From Flavobacteriia bacterium (GTDB taxonomy: Bacteria > Bacteroidota > Bacteroidia > Flavobacteriales > Flavobacteriaceae), in the NCBI GenBank assembly GCA_003973375.1, contig QNYL01000114.1, forward strand, positions 1 to 10,045: DNA of 10,045 nucleotides, read 5' to 3'. Shown piece by piece: positions 6,355 to 10,045 of this stretch. The position numbers and the translations under genes were made by a program. The stretch's first letter is position 1; every line of letters starts with the position of its first letter. Under the pieces are notes generated by a model. The model did no database searches, was not told the DNA's origin, and saw only the letters and a program-made list of their open reading frames with translations.

Positions 6355-6362
6355 CAAAATTA
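6355..6362 (-). promoter_or_regulatory. -7 element TAATTTTG for the 88-residue gene
   Basis: On the minus strand this reads TAATTTTG, an exact TAnnTTTG match. It would give a leader of about 100 bases before the start at 6244. No -33 box is clear. Confidence 0.4.
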
Positions 6363-6407
6363 CAAAAATTAAAAACAGTTTTTTGTGACCAGAATTACCT
6401 TGCCTGA

Positions 6408-7193
6408 TTAAAAATCGGCATTAACCAGAATTTTCTTAACCTTTGGCTGACCGTTACTATAAAATTCCTCACTGTCTCCGTACTGAATTCCGTTTTTGAA
6501 ATTTCTTTTAAACTCTATTTGGCCGTTTTCATAGTACTTTTCAAAAGTACCATTCTCCAGATTATTCTTATAAAAAGCTTTTACATATAAAGTGCCGTCA
6601 GGATAGTATTTTTCCCTCAGACCTTCAATTTTTCCATCAACATAAACAGTTCTGTTTTTCAGCTGACCATTTTCATAAAACTCTTCCAGAGTTCCATTCT
6701 GTAAACCGTTTTCAAAAACCAGTTGTCTTTTTATCTGCCCGTTCTCATAATACCTCACCAGTTTTCCATCGTATTTACCATTGATCAGCTTTCCTTTTAT
6801 CTTTACCTGTCCGTTGGCATAGTACTCCACATAGGGTCCGTCGTATCTATTTTCGGTAAAGATTGTACTGATCTTTAGCTGGCCGTTGTCGTAGTATTCT
6901 ACATACAAACCATTGAGCTTATTATTTTTAAAAAAAGCACTTTTATGAATCTGACCATTTATATAATAAGAAGTATAAGGCCCTTCTTTTTTACCATCCT
7001 TAACTGAATAGATCAGTTTAGGAATTTGATAATTTTCATAAACGGTACCATTAAAAACTGTGTTATTGGCATAGATCAAAGATTCACCACCTACCAAACG
7101 TTCTTCTATTTCTGAGATATTTACTTTCCCTTGGGAGTAAACAAAATTACATAAAGATGTTACAAAAAATAGAATTGCTAATCTATTTGTCAT
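6408..7193 (-). CDS. Exported MORN_2 repeat protein (YwqK-like), eight 24-residue repeats
   Basis: The 261-residue protein starts with a signal peptide ending VYS|QG near residue 20, then a short unique segment, then tandem MORN_2-type repeats to the C-terminus. Each repeat centres on YY-x-NG-Q; the Asn/Asp-Gly pair falls at residues 79, 103, 127, 151, 175, 199, 223 and 247, an unbroken 24-residue period. One more worn repeat may precede them (residues 46-70). The protein should fold as a long beta-hairpin solenoid in the periplasm or on the outer surface. Automated pipelines often call such proteins YwqK-family antitoxins; nothing here supports a toxin partner. Proposed roles for relatives are binding or scaffolding, so function is unknown. 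It lies 163 bases upstream of the 88-residue gene on the same strand, but both have separate promoter-like boxes. Confidence 0.85.
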   Translation of the reverse strand: MTNRLAILFFVTSLCNFVYSQGKVNISEIEERLVGGESLIYANNTVFNGTVYENYQIPKLIYSVKDGKKEGPYTSYYINGQIHKSAFFKNNKLNGLYVEYYDNGQLKISTIFTENRYDGPYVEYYANGQVKIKGKLINGKYDGKLVRYYENGQIKRQLVFENGLQNGTLEEFYENGQLKNRTVYVDGKIEGLREKYYPDGTLYVKAFYKNNLENGTFEKYYENGQIEFKRNFKNGIQYGDSEEFYSNGQPKVKKILVNADF

Positions 7194-7240
7194 CGTTACA
7201 ATGATTAAGTTAATATAAAATTCACTTTTTCATAACAGGT

Positions 7241-7248
7241 CAAATATA
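7241..7248 (-). promoter_or_regulatory. -7 element TATATTTG for the MORN protein gene
   Basis: The minus strand reads TATATTTG, an exact TAnnTTTG match 47 bases before the start codon. A CAA (TTG on the minus strand) at 7280-7282 is too far away to be a standard -33 element. Confidence 0.45.
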
Positions 7249-7480
7249 ATACTTTAAAGAAATCTGCATAATTTTTTAACAAAAATATTGTGTTAAACTT
7301 TATTTCAGCAAAGGGGGAAAGGGGATTTGAAGATCTCTAAATTGTTCTATAAAATTTTCTGTAGAAATATTTATACCTCTTAATCTTTGATTAAACCCGA
7401 AAAATTCACCGCTAAGCTAATATTATTGCGCCAATTTACGTGATATCAATATTTTATGATGAAAATTTTCAAATTTATTT

Positions 7481-7498
7481 TAGCCCAAATTTGGGCTA
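7481..7498. repeat. Perfect 18-base palindrome
   Basis: TAGCCCAAATTTGGGCTA is its own reverse complement, the most GC-rich short block in this gap. As RNA it can form a seven-pair stem with an AATT loop. It has no long T-run on the side expected for the leftward peptidase transcript, so a protein-binding site is as likely as a terminator. Confidence 0.7.
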
Positions 7499-7504
7499 TT
7501 GTTT

Positions 7505-7599
7505 AAATTTTGAGCAAGCATCTACTGCGTTGCTAACTTTTTGAGATACAATAGTATATCTGCAAAGTTAGACGCCTTGTATCTGCATACTCAAAATTT
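7505..7599. repeat. 95-base nested inverted-repeat element (REP/MITE-like or RNA)
   Basis: Outer arms AAATTTTGAG (7505-7514) and CTCAAAATTT (7590-7599) are perfect ten-base complements. Inside, CAAG (7515-7518) pairs with CTTG (7576-7579) and GCGT (7527-7530) with ACGC (7572-7575). CTAACTTT (7533-7540) pairs with AAAGTTAG (7564-7571), and AGATAC (7545-7550 region) pairs with GTATATCT (7554-7561) with a two-base bulge. About 32 base pairs can form in 95 bases, with no protein-coding frame. The design fits a dispersed palindromic repeat, a miniature mobile element or a structured transcript at the end of the peptidase mRNA. Its family is not known to me. Confidence 0.65.
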
Positions 7600-7642
7600 G
7601 TGAATTATCCAGGTTAAATGAATTTTTTTAAAAGTTGTTATA

Positions 7643-7681
7643 CAGAGAGACTCAGAGAAAAATACACTGAGTTACTCCGAG
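7643..7681. repeat. Degenerate CNGAG short repeat with small hairpin
   Basis: CAGAG (7643), CAGAG (7653), CTGAG (7667) and CCGAG (7677) are spaced 10, 14 and 10 bases apart. ACTCAG (7650-7655) and CTGAGT (7667-7672) can pair as a six-base stem 48 bases past the peptidase stop. No strong U-run follows on the minus strand, so terminator activity is doubtful. Confidence 0.4.
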
Positions 7682-7719
7682 AATTCTTAAATCATTTCCT
7701 CATTCAATCATTATATCAA

Positions 7720-9747
7720 TCATACCAGCCCTGCTCTTTTTAGCAATGCATCCACACTGGGTTCTTTTCCCCTGAATTTTTTATACAGTTTCATCGGTTT
7801 TTCGGTGCCTCCCCGGCTTAGAATATTTTCTTTAAATTTTGAAGCGGTTTCTTTATCGAAGATTCCATGTTCTTTAAAAGCTTCAAAGGCATCTGCATCG
7901 AGAACTTCAGCCCATTTGTAGCTGTAATATCCTGCAGAATAGCCTCCCTGGAAAATATGTGAAAAGGCTGTACTCATACAATTTTCAGCCACATCAGGAT
8001 ACAGTTGGGTGTCTCTAAAAGCCTTTACTTCAAAGTCCTTTACATTTTCAATCCCCGAAGGGTCATTATCATGCCAGGCCATATCCAGCAAGCCGAAGCT
8101 CAGCTGACGTAAAGTTGCCATTCCCTCAAGAAAATTAGAAGAATCCTTGATCTTTTTTACCAGTTCCATCGGGATCATTTCATCCGTTTTATAATGCCGG
8201 GCAAAGAGTTTTAGAGCTTCCTCCTCATAGCACCAGTTTTCCAGCACCTGGCTGGGTAATTCAACAAAATCCCAGTACACATGGGTTCCTGAAAGACTTG
8301 GGTAAGTTGTGTTGGCCAGCATACCATGCAGGGCATGGCCAAATTCGTGAAAAAGAGTGGTTACTTCGTTAAAAGTAAGTAAAGAGGGCTTGGTTTCTGT
8401 GGGTTTGGTAAAATTGCATACAATAGAAATATGCGGACGGGAATTCTCCCCATCCTTTTTCCACTGATCTTTAAAAGAGGTCATCCAGGCACCGTTTCTT
8501 TTTCCCTTCCGGGGAAAGAAATCGGCATAAAAAACAGCGATAAATTTTCCGTTTTGATCGGTTACCTTAAAGGTTTTTACATCCTCATGGTATTTGTCGA
8601 TGTTGAAGATCTCTTCAAAATTCAGGTCGTATAACTTATTAGCAACGGTAAAAACCCCGTTAATTACATTTTCAAGTTTAAAGTAGGGTTTGAGTTTTTC
8701 ATCATCGAGATCAAAGCGTTCTTTTTTGAGTTTTTCAGAATAGTAAGCACCATCCCATTTTTCCAGGGTTTTGATCCCGTCTTTTTGAGCGAGCTCAGCA
8801 ACCGATCTAAAATCTTTTCGGGCTGCAGGTTTAGCCTTTTCGAGTAATTCATTTAAAAAATCCTTCACCTTTTCAGGAGTTTCAGCCATGCGTTCTTCCA
8901 AAACAAAATGTGCATGGGTTTTATATCCCAGTAAATTAGCTCTTTGGTGTCTTAATTGAACAATCTTTAAAACGATTTCCCGGTTATCGAAATTATTGTT
9001 TCTAAAAGCTCTGGCACCAAAGGCTTTTGCCATTTTCTCACGCAGTTTACGGTTGTCGGCATAGGTCATAAAAGGAATATAACTGGGATAATCCAGTGTA
9101 AAGATCCACCCTTCTTCTTTTTTTTGTTTGGCCAGCATTTTAGCAGCTTCTTTTACCCCCTCAGGTAAACCGCTCAGATCTTCCTCTTTTGTAATATGAA
9201 GGGAAAAATTATTGCTTTCAGCCAACACATTCTCACCAAATTTCAAAGTGAGTTTAGCCAGTTTCTTGTTAATGTCTCTTAATTTATTCTGGTCTTCTTC
9301 ATTGAGGTTGGCACCATTTCTTACAAAGCTTTTATAGCGTTTCTCCAGCAACATTTTTTGTTCGCTATCAAGATCAAGGGTGTCTTTTTGTTTAAAAACA
9401 GTACTGATCCTGTTAAACAGATCCTTATTCAGGGTAATATCGTTTGAGAATTCGGTAAGTAACGGAGAAACTTCCTGTGCGATCTTTTGTATCTCATCAT
9501 TGGTCTCCGCCGAATTGAGATTGAAAAAGATACTTGTGATCCGGTCTAATTTCTGACCGGAGAAATCAAGAGCTTCAAGGGTGTTCTTAAATGTGGCTTC
9601 CTCCTTGTTTTGTGCTATCTGATCAATTTCTTCCCGGGCATCTTCTATGGCTTTTATAATAGCCGGTTTAAAATGTTCTTCCTTGATCTTTGAAAACGGA
9701 GCAGTATTAAAATGAGTATTGAAATCCTGTAAAAGTGGATTGTCCAT
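7720..9747 (-). CDS. M3-family zinc oligopeptidase (oligopeptidase A / peptidyl-dipeptidase Dcp type)
   Basis: The 675-residue protein matches the length of E. coli OpdA (680) and Dcp (681) and has no signal peptide, so it should act in the cytosol on short peptides. The zinc site is complete: HEFGH with His467, Glu468 and His471, and the third ligand Glu496 in DFVELPSQ. The 29-residue distance from His467 to Glu496 equals that in Dcp (470 to 499). The C-terminal FSHIFQGGYSAGYYSYKW segment (about 610-627) supplies the conserved His and Tyr residues that bind substrate. The first 200 residues form the helical cap typical of M3 enzymes. OpdA and Dcp types cannot be separated safely by eye. The start at 9747 gives MDNPLLQDFNTHFNTAPFS, the usual family opening. 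A weak promoter-like TATCTTGC lies at 9783-9790 on the minus strand. Confidence 0.93.
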   Translation of the reverse strand: MDNPLLQDFNTHFNTAPFSKIKEEHFKPAIIKAIEDAREEIDQIAQNKEEATFKNTLEALDFSGQKLDRITSIFFNLNSAETNDEIQKIAQEVSPLLTEFSNDITLNKDLFNRISTVFKQKDTLDLDSEQKMLLEKRYKSFVRNGANLNEEDQNKLRDINKKLAKLTLKFGENVLAESNNFSLHITKEEDLSGLPEGVKEAAKMLAKQKKEEGWIFTLDYPSYIPFMTYADNRKLREKMAKAFGARAFRNNNFDNREIVLKIVQLRHQRANLLGYKTHAHFVLEERMAETPEKVKDFLNELLEKAKPAARKDFRSVAELAQKDGIKTLEKWDGAYYSEKLKKERFDLDDEKLKPYFKLENVINGVFTVANKLYDLNFEEIFNIDKYHEDVKTFKVTDQNGKFIAVFYADFFPRKGKRNGAWMTSFKDQWKKDGENSRPHISIVCNFTKPTETKPSLLTFNEVTTLFHEFGHALHGMLANTTYPSLSGTHVYWDFVELPSQVLENWCYEEEALKLFARHYKTDEMIPMELVKKIKDSSNFLEGMATLRQLSFGLLDMAWHDNDPSGIENVKDFEVKAFRDTQLYPDVAENCMSTAFSHIFQGGYSAGYYSYKWAEVLDADAFEAFKEHGIFDKETASKFKENILSRGGTEKPMKLYKKFRGKEPSVDALLKRAGLV

Positions 9748-9938
9748 AGAGAATGATTTAATGCTTTAATGAATAAAAGATTGCAAGATAAAAATTAATT
9801 TTGTTCAAAGATCTTCTTTCTTTTTCAAATACAATACGATGATATAAGCACTGGTAAGTTATGACGGATGTGAAGAAACAATCATTTTAAATGTATAATA
9901 TTTACTAAAAGTTAATCACGAAAATAATTGATCAATGC

Positions 9939-10045
9939 CTATATAAGAAAGATCAGGGCAATGGCCATAAATGTGTAGTAAATGGTCTGCCGGTTGTTTT
10001 TATAGTGAAAGGCAATGTCTCCGGAGATTCCCGACAGGAGATACA
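9939..10045 (-). CDS. C-terminal end of a membrane protein (partial)
   Basis: Reading leftward from the window edge, 34 codons end at the TAG of 9939-9941. They spell YLLSGISGDIAFHYKNN followed by RQTIYYTFMAIALIFLI and stop. The last 15 residues are a hydrophobic helix that ends almost at the stop codon, as in a multi-pass membrane protein. The frame is open to the edge and the other two minus frames are interrupted. I do not recognise the family. The gene lies about 190 bases upstream of the M3 peptidase on the same strand; the gap between them looks non-coding. Confidence 0.5.
   Translation of the reverse strand, partial: YLLSGISGDIAFHYKNNRQTIYYTFMAIALIFLI

Larger units (their letters stand above)
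7249..7719. other. Long non-coding gap between the MORN and M3 peptidase genes
   Basis: No credible open frame is present on either strand. From 7249 to 7460 I see only AT-rich sequence with one purine run (GGGGGAAAGGGG, 7315-7326). A ten-base palindrome GAAAATTTTC lies at 7461-7470, followed by the 18-base palindrome, the nested 95-base inverted repeat and the CNGAG-type short repeat listed separately. Since both flanking genes read leftward, this gap holds the 3' untranslated end of the peptidase transcript and the upstream region of the MORN gene. Confidence 0.6.

Noticed and set aside
6408..6970. CRISPR-like or tandem DNA repeat with a 72-base period
   Set aside because: The periodicity is in the protein only; the DNA units have diverged too far and lie inside one open frame.
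6408..7193. Toxin-antitoxin system, because MORN_2 proteins are often labelled YwqK-family antitoxin
   Set aside because: The protein has a signal peptide, the neighbour 88-residue protein shows no toxin motif, and the genes are 163 bases apart with separate promoters.
7527..7575. Resemblance to an integron attC site (GTTAGAC matches GTTRRRY, with a bulged stem)
   Set aside because: The opposite box TGCTAAC does not fit RYYYAAC, no integron integrase or cassette gene is present, and the stems extend well beyond an attC layout.
8431..8634. Open frames opposite and out of phase with the M3 peptidase, and similar ones elsewhere
   Set aside because: They overlap strongly supported coding sequence, have no recognisable protein features and are expected shadows.

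Overview
The window looks like a chromosomal segment from a Bacteroidota species, most likely class Flavobacteriia. It is AT-rich, its genes lack Shine-Dalgarno sequences, and its promoter-like sites fit the Bacteroidota -7 element TAnnTTTG. Gene content agrees: an IS982-type transposase, a ThuA-like secreted protein, a DUF1080 protein, a maltose phosphorylase locus, a MORN_2 repeat protein and an M3 metallopeptidase. I cannot name the genus.

Bases 1-2246 are mostly wreckage. A frameshifted IS982 transposase (2-446) is followed by an intact exported ThuA-like protein (639-1364). Next is a DUF1080 gene that has lost one T near its start and everything after its first third (1361-1635). A 437-base AT-rich stretch with no coherent gene follows (1636-2072); inside it sits a compact promoter, stem-loop and T-tract arrangement that could be a small RNA (1909-1987). 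Then comes the last 57 codons of a sugar transporter of the major facilitator type (2073-2246).

Bases 2249-5216 hold the intact core of a maltose pathway: beta-phosphoglucomutase (pgmB) and a GH65 phosphorylase. Together they would convert maltose and phosphate into glucose and glucose 6-phosphate. The usual partners on both sides are ruined: the transporter has lost its front, and the cyclomaltodextrinase (5233-5557) has lost its signal-peptide frame and over 80 percent of its length. The cyclomaltodextrinase stump runs directly into a universal stress protein gene with at least three frameshifts (5560-5981).

Bases 5978-10045 are all on the minus strand and look healthy: an 88-residue conserved-looking small protein, an exported protein with eight strict 24-residue MORN_2 repeats, a 675-residue M3 oligopeptidase, and the C-terminal end of a membrane protein cut by the window edge. 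The 526-base gap between the MORN protein and the peptidase holds a perfect 18-base palindrome next to a 95-base nested inverted repeat, the strongest unexplained structure in the window.

All frameshifts fall in genes that are already truncated or non-essential, while about 6.8 kb of other coding sequence is clean. This argues for true gene decay rather than sequencing error. No convincing new multi-gene system was found; the best candidates for something undescribed are the two structured non-coding elements.
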